Source: Competibacter_A sp037045535 (GTDB lineage: Bacteria; Pseudomonadota; Gammaproteobacteria; Competibacterales; Competibacteraceae). Taken from it: a stretch of 64,000 nt of DNA. This document shows positions 45,279 through 54,499 of the stretch, piece after piece (position 1 is the first letter of the stretch; each line of letters starts with the position of its first letter). Below the pieces are notes generated by a model that saw only the letters and a list, made by a program, of their open reading frames with translations, had not been told where the DNA came from and did no database searches. The position numbers were made by a program, and so were the translations under genes. The DNA lies in NCBI GenBank assembly GCA_037045535.1, contig JBAOHI010000072.1, forward strand, positions 62,001 to 126,000. The letters run 5' to 3'.

Positions 45279-46148
45279 TTACATGCCGCTAACTGTCGAA
45301 CTCGGTGAATCGGGCGGGGCAGGCAGAGATTCGCCCCCCATCAGTCGCGCCAGCGGATCTTGGCGATAAAACGTTCGGAGTTGCGGATAAACGTCTGGGT
45401 AGACGTCGTTGACCACCTGCGGCGTTGCGAAGAATGCTTCGCTAATTAAGGCGAAGAATTCACCGGGACTCTCGGCGGCGTAAGGGGCCAGCGCCGTCGG
45501 CTGGCCGTGATCCACCTGCCGGCACAACCGCCGATAGGCCGTGTTGAATGCCTGGCTCCAGTCTTGTACCGACATCCCGCGATGCAGTGGCGGCAGGCCG
45601 TTGACCGCACCGGTCAGCATATCCAGCTTGTGGGCCATTTCGTGAATCACTACGTTGGAGCCCGGCTCGGCGCTGGCATCCGCGATATCGGCCCAGGACA
45701 GGATCACCGGCCCTCGTTCCCAAGCTTCACCGATCAGTGGACGGTGGACACTATGTACCAAGCCGATCGGATCGGTGTACTCATGGTGGGCGAGAAAGCC
45801 TTCGGGATACAGAATGACCGAACTCCAGCCTCGGTAATAATCCAGTCCCAGTTTGAGGATCGGCAGGCAAGCTTGGGCAGCGATGATTGGCCCCATTTCC
45901 GGTATGAGCTTCAGTCCGCCGGCCAGATCCAAGGTTTTCTCTCGCAAAAACAGGCTCGCCAGATCGCGCAAGCGTTCCAGTTCCTCCGGCTTTAAGCCGA
46001 TCAGCAACGGTAAGCGGGCGACCGTCGCCGCCCATTCTGCTTCGGGAATGCGGACGCGTTCAAGCCGTCGGTGCTGACACCAACTGCGGATGCGTCTGAA
46101 CAAGAGAGGTGACGCTGTCAGTCGCGGGGCGGTGTTCCGTTTACTCAA
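45279..46148 (-). CDS. mtfA: Zinc-dependent peptidase MtfA
   Basis: MtfA is a gluzincin-type peptidase that in E. coli also binds the glucose repressor Mlc. The 289-residue protein has the HExxH motif in NVVIHEMAHKLDMLTG near residue 170 and the third ligand in ESPGEFFALISEAFF, plus the family segments GLKPEELERLRDLASLFLREK and YPEGFLAHHEY. It starts with TTG at 46148 and overlaps the upstream small membrane protein gene by 8 bases. Confidence 0.88.
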   Translation of the reverse strand: MSKRNTAPRLTASPLLFRRIRSWCQHRRLERVRIPEAEWAATVARLPLLIGLKPEELERLRDLASLFLREKTLDLAGGLKLIPEMGPIIAAQACLPILKLGLDYYRGWSSVILYPEGFLAHHEYTDPIGLVHSVHRPLIGEAWERGPVILSWADIADASAEPGSNVVIHEMAHKLDMLTGAVNGLPPLHRGMSVQDWSQAFNTAYRRLCRQVDHGQPTALAPYAAESPGEFFALISEAFFATPQVVNDVYPDVYPQLRTFYRQDPLARLMGGESLPAPPDSPSSTVSGM

Positions 46149-46383
46149 TGCGTTCCCCGCGTGCCTGGGCTGCTCGAACCCTGGCCAGATAGCGGTCTGA
46201 CCAGCGCGCCAGAGCGTAGATGGGATAGCCGATCACCATGACCGCCAACAGGATGCAAACAGTCAGGGCAATGGCCTTGGGTAGCCGTCCCCACCATTCG
46301 TTGATGAAATACACCAACCCCCAGACCAGCGAGCCGGTCATGCCGACCGCCACCAGAATGGCCAGGATGTCGTCGCGTCGCAT
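46141..46383 (-). CDS. Small membrane protein upstream of mtfA
   Basis: An 80-residue protein with two hydrophobic helices (ILAILVAVGMTGSLVWGLVYF and ALTVCILLAVMVIGYPIYALA) and a basic tail (RWSDRYLARVRAAQARGERIE). I do not recognise a family. The ATG at 46383 is chosen because GGAGG lies 5 bases before it; an ATG 4 codons earlier is inside that site. Overlap with mtfA suggests co-expression. Confidence 0.7.
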   Translation of the reverse strand: MRRDDILAILVAVGMTGSLVWGLVYFINEWWGRLPKAIALTVCILLAVMVIGYPIYALARWSDRYLARVRAAQARGERIE

Positions 46384-46658
46384 GGAATCCTCCATCGGAA
46401 ACAGGTAATCGGTCGCTGGAAAGGTTCACCACCGCGTGAAGGCAAGGACTCTGGGTTACTTTCCGACCGGCGGCGGTGCCGGTCCGACCGGACGATATTT
46501 GTTAACCCTTTGGACCTCAAATGGAATTGAAAAGAGTCTTAGAAGGACATGGTGAGTCACCGCAATCCATCTATACTCAGCATTCAAAGGGCAATACCCT
46601 TAGCTTTATTCGGCTAATAACTCGGATGGAATTGTGATTCAAGGCTGTTAAGGTCGCC

Positions 46659-49600
46659 ATGAGACATTCGCTCTCTCTCACCCTGCTCTACGCATCGGTA
46701 GCGGCGTTGTGGATCTTTGGGTCCGATCAACTGGTACTCTCGTTGAATCTCGATCCCGAGGCAAGCTCGCGTCTGCAAACCGTCAAGGGTTGGGCTTTCG
46801 TCGTCGCGACTGCCTTGCTGTTGTTTTTTCTGCTTCGTCGGCTGGAAGCCGAGAAACAACTGGAAACGCTGTTGCGACCACCGCCTCGCACCGCTTGGGC
46901 GCCGATCGCGCTGCTGGCATTGCTGGTGATATTGACCGTGATTCCAGGAATGCTCGCCTATCGGGAGGTGGTTCGCCATTTCGGTGAAGCGGCGGTCAGT
47001 GATCGCTTGCTGGCCTGGATCGGTTTCGTATCGCTGTTCGCCTTGGTGACTGGCTCGGTCGGCATCTTGTTCTGGTGGCGGCATACCAAAGCTCGCTTCT
47101 TGTTGGAAAGTCTTCGCATCGACTTGGAGCGAGCCAATCTGTGCCTTCGCTACGAAGCCCTGCTTCGACAATCGTTGGATGTGGTAGTGCTGCTGGGGGA
47201 AGATGGCACCATCATTGAAGTCAATGATCGGGTTCGGGAATATTACGGTCGCACGCCCGAGGAATTGCGGGGCAAGCATGTGTGGGAATTGCGTTTTCCG
47301 ACTTCTCGTGACAGTTTTGTCGAGGACTATCGCCGAATCGCCGAAATCGGTGGTGCCATATTCGAGCGCGTGCATCAACGGAGAGATGGTAGCCCGTTCC
47401 CGGTCGAGGTCAGCGCCCGAGCCATCGTCCACCAGGAACAGCGCTATTTTCAATCGGTGGTCCGCGATGTCTCCGAACGCAAGCAAGTAGAAACGACCCT
47501 GGTGGCTCAGGAGCGCCGTTTTCGGGCCACCTTTGAGCAGGCAGCAGTCGGTATGGCGCATGTCGCGCCTGACGGCCGGTGGTTATTGGTCAACGATCGC
47601 TTGTGCGCCATGGTCGGCTACTCGCGCCAAGAATTGTTGCAGAAGACCTTTCAGGACATCACCTATCCCGAGGATCTAAAGAAAGACATCTGGTTGATAG
47701 GCCAGATGCTGGCCAATCAGATCCAGTCCTACTCGATGGAAAAACGATACGTGCACCGGGATGGCAGCATCGTTTGGGCTAGCCTTACAGTTTCGCCGTT
47801 GCGAAACGCCAGCGGACAGCCCGAATACTTCATCGTGGTGATCGACGACATCACGGCTCGCAAACGTGTCGAACGGCGATTGACGCGTATCACGCGGTTC
47901 TACGCTGCCTTGAGCCAGACCAACCAAGCCATCCTGCACAACGGCGAGAATCACAGCCAGCTGTTCGACGAAATCTGTCGGATCGCGGTGAAGTGCGGCG
48001 AGCTCAAAGGCGCCTGGATCGGACTTTTGGAGCCGAACGCCAAACAGCCCCAGGTGGTGGCGGCGTTCGGCGATCTGCGCGGCCGACTGGTCTCGCTGGG
48101 GGAACCGGTCGAGGAAGGTGCAACATTGTTGCCGTACCAGCCGGCAAGCCAGGTGCTAGTCAGCGGTTCTCATTGGATAGGTAACGATTTGCTGGACCGC
48201 CAAGACAGCCAGAACGATTGGCAAATGCTGGTGGCGACCGCCGGTGTGCGTTCATGCGCCTCGTTTCCGTTAAAACGGGAAGGCGAAGTGGTCGGTGCGT
48301 TCAGCCTATACGCCTCCGAGCCGGAGTTTTTCGACGAGGAGCTGGTCACGTTGCTGGACGGGATGGCTGCCGATGTCTCGTTCGCTCTCGATAACATCGA
48401 GCGCGAAGAGCAACGGCGGCATGCGGAGCAGGAACTCCGATTGGCTGCCGCCGTTTACGAGCAGAGCGCCGAGGGTATCCTGGTAAGCGACCAGGACAAC
48501 CGTATTTTGACGGTTAACCGCGCTTTTACCGAAGTGACCGGGTACCAGTTAGAGGAAATACGAGGGCAAAATCCGCGAATTCTGGCGTCTGGCCGTCACG
48601 ACCGGGATTTTTACCAGGGCATGTGGGCCTCTTTGCTGGAGCTGGGACACTGGCAAGGAGAAATCTGGAATCGACGCAAGAATGGCGAAGTTTATCCCGA
48701 ATGGCTGGGCATTACCGCGTTGCGCGACGCCAGTGGCCAGATCAGCCATTTCATCGGGATCTTCAACGACATTTCGGTTCGCAAGGCAGCGGAGGCAAGA
48801 ATTCAATATCTTGTCCATCATGATCCGCTCACTGGCCTGCCTAATCGAATTTTGTTGCAGGATCGTTTGCATCAGGCTCTGGTACAGGCAAGTCGGCATC
48901 ATCGGCTGGTGGCGGTGCTGTTGCTTGACCTGGATCGTTTCAAAACGGTCAACGATTCTCTGGGACACGCGGTCGGTGATCGACTGCTCCAGCAAGTTCG
49001 GACAGCGGCTGAGCGCCCTGATTAGCGAGAGCGATACGGTGTGTCGGCGCGGTGGGGATGAATTCGTGATTGTCCTAAGCGACTTGCGCCGCGCCGAGGA
49101 TGTCGGTCAATTAGCCGGACAAATTTTGTCCGCCTTGTCCCAGCCGCTCGAAATCGACGGCTACACGCTCGCCAGTAGTGCTAGCATCGGCATCAGCCTG
49201 TTCCCCACCGACGGCCAGGATGCCGAGGCCTTGCTTCGAAACGCCGATCTTGCCATGTATCGGGCCAAGAACCACGGTCGCAACAACTTTCAATTCTTCA
49301 CCACCGACCTGACCGCCGGGACGTTGGAGCGATTGCATATCGAGCATCGCTTGCGGCAGGTGATCGAGCAGGGTGGGTTGTCGCTGCATTACCAGCCACA
49401 AATCGCGCTGGCGACCGGCGAACTGGTCGGGATGGAGGCGTTAGTGCGTTGGACTGATCCTGATTTGGGGGCGCTTGCGCCGAGCCAGTTTATCGGGGTG
49501 GCTGAGGAATCCGGGCTGATTGTATCGCTGGGCCAGTGGGTGTTGCACGCTGCCTGTCGCACCCTTCACGGCTGGCAGACACGGGGTCTGTTGTCGATAC

Positions 49601-50118
49601 CGGTCGCGATCAATATTTCCGCCTTGCAGTTTGCGCGTCCGGATTTCGCGAGTGCAGTCGCCGCCGCGCTCGCGGAGTCGGAGGTGGAGCCACGCTGGCT
49701 GGAGTTGGAACTGACCGAGTCCATTCTGATGGCGGAAGCCAGCCAAGTGCTGGATACCCTGCACGCGCTCAAGCGATTGGGGGTCCGGTTGACGATGGAC
49801 GATTTTGGCACCGGCTATTCGAGCCTCAGCTATTTGCATCGGTTCGCCCTGGACAAGCTGAAGATCGACCGTGCGTTCGTGCGCGAGCTGAAGCGAGAAG
49901 GTAACGGTGACGCTACCGCCATTGTTCAGGCCATCATCGCCTTGGCCAAGGGTCTGCGGCTGGTGACTCTCGCCGAGGGAGTGGAAACCGCCGAGCAGCG
50001 CGAGATCCTTCGAGATTACGGTTGCGACGGCATTCAGGGCGACTTGATCAGCCAGCCCTTGACCGAACGAGAGATGGAAGATTATCTAGGCGCCAAGGTG
50101 CTCCTGGCGACCGGCTAA
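46659..50118 (+). CDS. Membrane PAS/GAF-GGDEF-EAL c-di-GMP protein, frameshifted
   Basis: A large c-di-GMP turnover protein. The N-terminus has two TM helices before residue 60 and another pair near 85-140; then come PAS domains (VVLLGEDGTIIEVNDRVREYYG; AVGMAHVAPDGRWLLVNDRL), a GAF-like domain, another PAS (AEGILVSDQDNRILTVNRAF), GGDEF and EAL. The GGDEF signature CRRGGDEFVIVL and the EAL signature GMEALVRW with DDFGTGYSSL and AEGVET are intact, so both cyclase and phosphodiesterase could be active. One extra T at 48997-48998, inside the GGDEF domain, splits the frame; repaired length is about 1152 residues. Confidence 0.9.
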
Positions 50119-50419
50119 TTCCGTTCGGCCCAAGTTGGGCCTACCGCTTCTTCCCAATGACGGTCGTCGGCGGATTGATATGGCCGTTGGGCAGAGTCGG
50201 TTGTCCCATCCGAGACGCAAGATCGAATGGTCGAGTGCGAGGTGATGGGTATCGTGGGTTTAGCGAAAGGGACAGCGTCATCGGGGAACGGCCGGGAACG
50301 CAACGACGCGCTGGCGAAACTGGTTGGTGGCAGGCGAGAACGCTACACTTCAGGTTGTGGCGAGTGTTGAGTCATCCGTCATCTGTCGTCAGTCGAGAAC
50401 CATATTGGGAAGAAAGATC
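50119..50419. other. Intergenic region between GGDEF-EAL and AraC genes
   Basis: About 300 bases without a supported gene. Just after the EAL stop, 50127-50132 pairs with 50136-50141 in a GC-rich stem with a 3-base loop but no T-tract; it may aid termination. The remainder presumably holds the regulator's promoter, which I cannot pinpoint. Confidence 0.35.
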
Positions 50420-51187
50420 TTGAGTACGCTGTATATTTGGCAAAATCGCGGGCTCTTCATGGGCTACTTGCCGGATATCTCCGAACACCGACCCGGTTCC
50501 GCTGTGCTGTGCGTCGGTATCGACAAACCATTCCGATTTCTGGAAAGCGAGAGCAGCGTTTGGCGAGAATGCCGCAGTGTGCTGGTGCCACCCGGTTGCT
50601 TGCACGAGATCCAGGTTGGCGGGGCGATTCTGGCGATCCTGTTCATCGAGCCGGAAAGCGATGATTATCAGACGATTCAGGACGCCATGCTTGACGGGGA
50701 ATGGCAGTGTCTCTACGGTTTAGTCGGTGAGGAGGGAGTCTTGACCGCGCTGCGCGAGGCTTGGGAGAGCGAGCCGGACGCCGCAGCGATTCACGATCTG
50801 CTCGACCGCCTGGTTTCCCCGCCGAATCCGGAAGTTCGCCAGCAGTCGCTGGATAGCCGGATTCAGCGAGTGATTCGACTGATGAAAGAAGATTTAACCC
50901 ACAGCTATTCGATGAGCCAACTGGCCGAGCACGTTAACTTGTCGCCGACCCGTTTAGTGCACCTGTTCAAGGAACAAGTCGGTGTCCCGATCCGGCGTTT
51001 CCGGCAGTGGCACCGGATGCGGGTGGTGGCGGCCCTGATCGCCAAGGGCGATACCTTGACCGAAGCGGCCCTGGGGGCGGGTTTCGCCGATTCCTCGCAC
51101 TTCAGCCGAGCATTCCGCAATATGTTCGGTATCACCCCGTCCTCCGTGTTCGGCCGCGCCGCCAACGTGCGGATCGTCATTGCTTGA
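50420..51187 (+). CDS. AraC family transcriptional regulator
   Basis: A 255-residue regulator with an N-terminal ligand or cupin-like domain (LYIWQNRGLFMGYLPDISEHRPGSAVLCVGI, VLVPPGCLHEIQVGG) and a C-terminal double helix-turn-helix AraC domain (IQRVIRLMKEDLTHSYSM, LAEHVNLSPTRLVHLFKEQVG, AALGAGFADSSHFSRAFRNMFGITPS). The start is taken as TTG at 50420, where the homologous region begins and GGGAAGAAAG lies upstream; the frame is open to 50324. Its target is unknown; tatD follows 10 bases later. Confidence 0.85.
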   Translation: MSTLYIWQNRGLFMGYLPDISEHRPGSAVLCVGIDKPFRFLESESSVWRECRSVLVPPGCLHEIQVGGAILAILFIEPESDDYQTIQDAMLDGEWQCLYGLVGEEGVLTALREAWESEPDAAAIHDLLDRLVSPPNPEVRQQSLDSRIQRVIRLMKEDLTHSYSMSQLAEHVNLSPTRLVHLFKEQVGVPIRRFRQWHRMRVVAALIAKGDTLTEAALGAGFADSSHFSRAFRNMFGITPSSVFGRAANVRIVIA

Positions 51188-51197
51188 CGGATCGCCC

Positions 51198-51989
51198 ATG
51201 GTCGCGCTGATCGATAGTCATACCCATTTCGACGACGCCCGCTTTGACGCCGACCGGGATGTTGCCTACCGGCGAGCGCGGGCCGTCGGGGTGGAAGCGC
51301 AGGTGCTGGCGGCGGTCAGCGCGCCGTTGTGGCCGAAACTGAAGAAGATCGCGGCGAGTTATCCCGGTTTGTATCCCAGCTATGGCCTGCACCCAGTTTG
51401 GCTCGCCGAACATCGTCCGGAGCATCTGGACCAATTGGCTGACTGGCTGACGCGGGAACGACCGGTCGCGATCGGCGAGTGTGGATTGGATTACTTTCAA
51501 CCGGACCTCGATCCCAACTTGCAGGCTGAATATTTTGCGGGGCAATTACGCTTGGCGCGTCGCCACGATCTGCCCGTGGTCATCCATGCCCGCCACGCGG
51601 TCGATCACGTTATCCAGCAGGTGCGGCGCTTCGCGGGCGTGCGCGGTATGGTGCACAGCTTTTCCGGCAGCGTGGATCAGGCCCGACGGCTGCTGGACTT
51701 GGGTATCCTGCTCAGCTTCGGCGGACCGTTGACCTACGAGCGTGCTACTCGGTTGCGTGGCCTGATGAAGGTTCTGCCGTTGGATGGCCTCTTACTGGAG
51801 ACCGACGCTCCCGATCAACCACCGAGCGCGCATCCTGGCCAGCGCAACGAACCGGCTTATCTGACGGAAATACTGGCCTGCGTCGCCGCGCTGCGCAACG
51901 CCGACCCAGCCGAAATTGCCGCCGCGACCGCCGCCAATGCCCGTCGGCTGTTCAAACTGCCTGATGCCCTACCCGCAGGCCCGCACTGA
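51198..51989 (+). CDS. TatD family hydrolase
   Basis: A 263-residue TIM-barrel metal-dependent hydrolase of the TatD/YcfH group (DNase-type). Metal ligands are visible in ALIDSHTHFDDARFD near residue 4, the Glu of AIGECGLDYFQPDLD, VVIHARHAVDHV, GMVHSFSGSVDQA, and ETDAPDQPPSAHPGQRNEPAYL. The ATG at 51198 gives the family start. Its end overlaps the next gene by 26 bases. Confidence 0.9.
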   Translation: MVALIDSHTHFDDARFDADRDVAYRRARAVGVEAQVLAAVSAPLWPKLKKIAASYPGLYPSYGLHPVWLAEHRPEHLDQLADWLTRERPVAIGECGLDYFQPDLDPNLQAEYFAGQLRLARRHDLPVVIHARHAVDHVIQQVRRFAGVRGMVHSFSGSVDQARRLLDLGILLSFGGPLTYERATRLRGLMKVLPLDGLLLETDAPDQPPSAHPGQRNEPAYLTEILACVAALRNADPAEIAAATAANARRLFKLPDALPAGPH

Positions 51990-52695
51990 AATCCTGATTG
52001 GAGCCGAAGGCTTGGCCCGGTTGCGCGCGGCGCATGTCCTGGTGGCCGGCTTGGGCGGGGTCGGCGGTTACGTGGCCGAAGCCTTGGGTCGCGCCGGTGT
52101 CGGTCGTTTGACCTTGCTCGATCACGATGCCGTATCGCTCTCCAATCTCAACCGCCAGTTGCTAGCATTACACTCGACGCTCGGCCGGCCCAAAGTGGAG
52201 GTCATGGCAGAGCGATTGCGCGATATCGATCCGACCCTCGAGTTGCGCTTGCTCGGCGAATTTCTCCAACCGGACGCAGCTGAAACGCTGGTCGCTGCCA
52301 CTCCCTACAGCTATGTCGCGGACTGCATCGACAGTATCGCCTGCAAGGCGGCGCTGGTCGCGACCTGCCATCGGCACGGGGTGCCAGTGATTTCGGCATT
52401 GGGCGCGGGCAACTGTCTGGACGTGACCCGGGTTCGAATATCTCGGCTGGACCAAACTCAGGTCTGTCCACTGGCTCGCGAGCTGCGGCGGAGATTGCGA
52501 GAGCGGGAAGCGCCCTTGCGCTACCCGGTAGTCTACAGCGACGAACCGCGCCGCCCGCCCTTGCCCCATCAACCGGTCGGTGGCGATGTGCCCGGTCGAT
52601 TCCGCGCGGTGAACGGTACGATTTCCTATATGCCGGCGCTGTTCGGTATTCTGTTGGCCGGATATATCGTCCAGCGATTACTGGACGAGGGATAG
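51964..52695 (+). CDS. tcdA: tRNA threonylcarbamoyladenosine dehydratase TcdA
   Basis: An E1-like (ThiF/MoeB superfamily) ATP-dependent enzyme that cyclises t6A37 to ct6A in tRNA. The 243-residue protein shows ILIGAEGLARLRAAHVLVAGLGGVGGYVAEALGRAGVG (nucleotide loop), LLDHDAVSLSNLNRQLLAL, and YVADCIDSIACKAALVATCHRHGVPVISALGAGN. A second t6A-pathway gene, tsaE, is in the window at 40 kb. The ATG at 51964 lies inside the tatD 3' end, consistent with an operon. Confidence 0.9.
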   Translation: MPYPQARTEILIGAEGLARLRAAHVLVAGLGGVGGYVAEALGRAGVGRLTLLDHDAVSLSNLNRQLLALHSTLGRPKVEVMAERLRDIDPTLELRLLGEFLQPDAAETLVAATPYSYVADCIDSIACKAALVATCHRHGVPVISALGAGNCLDVTRVRISRLDQTQVCPLARELRRRLREREAPLRYPVVYSDEPRRPPLPHQPVGGDVPGRFRAVNGTISYMPALFGILLAGYIVQRLLDEG

Positions 52696-52787
52696 TAGTG
52701 AGGCGAACGTGCCATGTCGGCACGCGCCACAGGCTAGCGCCCGAGCAACTTTTTCTTCAATGTCTCAGCCACGGATTCCAAACCGAC

Positions 52788-53939
52788 ATGAACTGGTCCA
52801 ACACTGCACTGACCGAGCGACTCGGTATCCGCTATCCGATCATTCAGGCGCCCATGACTGGTGGTCCCTGTACCCCGCAGCTGGTAGCGGCAGTGTCCAA
52901 CGCGGGCGGCCTCGGCTCACTGGCCGGCGGGTATTTGCAGCCCGAACAATTGCGAGAAGCCATCGCCGAAGTGCGCGCGCTGACCGATCGGCCGTTCGCC
53001 GTCAGCCTGGCGGCCACCACCGCCGTCAGAGTCGATACCGACCGCATCGCCCGCGCTCGCGAGTTGTTGGCGCCCTATCGTGTTGAATTGGGGTTATCGC
53101 CGGAAGTGACCGACCTGTCGGAGCCGCCGGATTTCGTCGAACAGCTGGATGTGGTGCTGGCCGAAAACGTTCCGGCATTGAGCTTCATTTTTGGCGTGCC
53201 GGACGTCGTTTGTCTCGAATTGCTGCGAGATGCCGGGGTCGCGACGCTGGGAACGGCTACCCATCTGTTGGAAGCGATCGTCTTGGAAGAAAGTGGGGTG
53301 GATTTCATCATCGCCCAGGGTGCCGAGGCGGGTGGCCATCGAGGAACTTTCATCGGCCCTCCCGAGCAAGGCTTGGTCGGCATTCTGACGTTGGTGCCGT
53401 TACTGGCCAAGCATGTCCGCGTGCCGATCATCGCGGCCGGTGGGATTATGGACGGACGCGGCGTTGCCGCCGCGCAGGTGCTGGGCGCAGCCGGCGTGCA
53501 GATGGGCACTGCGTTTCTGGCCTGTCCGGAAAGCGGCGCGCATTCCGCTTACAAGGCTTTGCTGAGCCAGGGTAGTGAAATTGCCACGACCTTGAGCCGG
53601 GTTTTTACTGGGCGCAGCGGTCGGGTTCTGCGCAACCGGCTGGTTAGCGAGTTGCACGCGCACGAGGCCGAACTGCCCAGCTTTCCCATGCAACTGTTTC
53701 TGACTCAGGAGCTGATACAAACCGCCGCGGAACGGGGCATGACTGATTTCATGGCCTTGTGGGCTGGCCAGGGTTGCCATCTGTGCGAATCCCGCCCTGC
53801 CGCCGAGTTGGTCGCGGCTTGGATGGAGCAGGCGACGGTCCTGTTGGGGAATGGAGCCAGTGTGGAACCGGTTTTACGCGAATCGGCCGGCCGGGAATCG
53901 CCAGCAGTAGCCGGCTCCGATCCCGCCTGCTTCATCTAG
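52788..53939 (+). CDS. Nitronate monooxygenase family flavoprotein
   Basis: A 383-residue FMN-dependent TIM-barrel enzyme of the 2-nitropropane dioxygenase/nitronate monooxygenase family. Motifs include IRYPIIQAPMTGGPCTPQLVAAVSNAGGLGSLAGGY near residue 10, DFIIAQGAEAGGHRGTF (catalytic His) and PIIAAGGIMDGRGVAAAQVLGAAGVQMGTAFL (FMN phosphate site). The C-terminal part has an unusual CHLC pair in GQGCHLCESRPA. The ATG at 52788 fits the family; the frame is open to 52698. Its end overlaps convergent ampD by 8 bases. Confidence 0.87.
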   Translation: MNWSNTALTERLGIRYPIIQAPMTGGPCTPQLVAAVSNAGGLGSLAGGYLQPEQLREAIAEVRALTDRPFAVSLAATTAVRVDTDRIARARELLAPYRVELGLSPEVTDLSEPPDFVEQLDVVLAENVPALSFIFGVPDVVCLELLRDAGVATLGTATHLLEAIVLEESGVDFIIAQGAEAGGHRGTFIGPPEQGLVGILTLVPLLAKHVRVPIIAAGGIMDGRGVAAAQVLGAAGVQMGTAFLACPESGAHSAYKALLSQGSEIATTLSRVFTGRSGRVLRNRLVSELHAHEAELPSFPMQLFLTQELIQTAAERGMTDFMALWAGQGCHLCESRPAAELVAAWMEQATVLLGNGASVEPVLRESAGRESPAVAGSDPACFI

Positions 53940-54495
53940 TGGCGGCATCTCTCAGCAACTGGCGCAGGCACGCCCAATCGAACGCGGGACCGGGATCGGT
54001 CTTGCGGCCCGGCGCGATCTCGGAATGCCCGGCCAGCCGGTCGGGCGGGATGGTGGGATAGGCGGCCCGCAGAGCGATGATTGCTGCTGCCAGCCGCGAA
54101 TATTGGCGGTCGTCGTAGGAAAGATGATCGGTGCCTTCCAGCTCAATGCCGACGCTGAAATCGTTGCAACGCGGCCGGCCGGCATAAACCGACTCCCCGG
54201 CGTGCCAGGCCCGGCGGTGAAACGGTACATATTGGGTTATTTCGCCATTTCGGCGGATCAGCAAATGCGCCGACACTCGCAAGCCGGCGATGCCGAGAAA
54301 ATAGGGGTGCGCAGCAGGATCGAGGGTGTTGGCGAACAGGGCATCGATCCACGGGCCGCCGAATTGGCCGGGCGGCAAGCTAATCCCGTGGATCACGATC
54401 AGATCCACTGGTTGCCCGGTTGGCCGGTCATCGCAATTGGGCGAAGGCCGGTACTCGGCCGCATCCAGCAATCCCGTCGCGGGTTCAATCCGCAT
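53932..54495 (-). CDS. ampD: 1,6-anhydro-N-acetylmuramyl-L-alanine amidase AmpD
   Basis: Cytoplasmic amidase of peptidoglycan recycling; its loss raises anhydro-muropeptides and derepresses AmpR-type beta-lactamases. The 187-residue protein shows the zinc ligands in LIVIHGISLPPGQFGG, the HLLIRRNGEITQYVPFHRRAWHAG block, and the final zinc and catalytic region LAGHSEIAPGRKTDPGPAFDW. No signal peptide is present. It follows the FimX-like gene by 4 bases on the same strand; the ATG at 54495 gives the family start. Confidence 0.93.
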   Translation of the reverse strand: MRIEPATGLLDAAEYRPSPNCDDRPTGQPVDLIVIHGISLPPGQFGGPWIDALFANTLDPAAHPYFLGIAGLRVSAHLLIRRNGEITQYVPFHRRAWHAGESVYAGRPRCNDFSVGIELEGTDHLSYDDRQYSRLAAAIIALRAAYPTIPPDRLAGHSEIAPGRKTDPGPAFDWACLRQLLRDAATR

Positions 54496-54499
54496 GCGG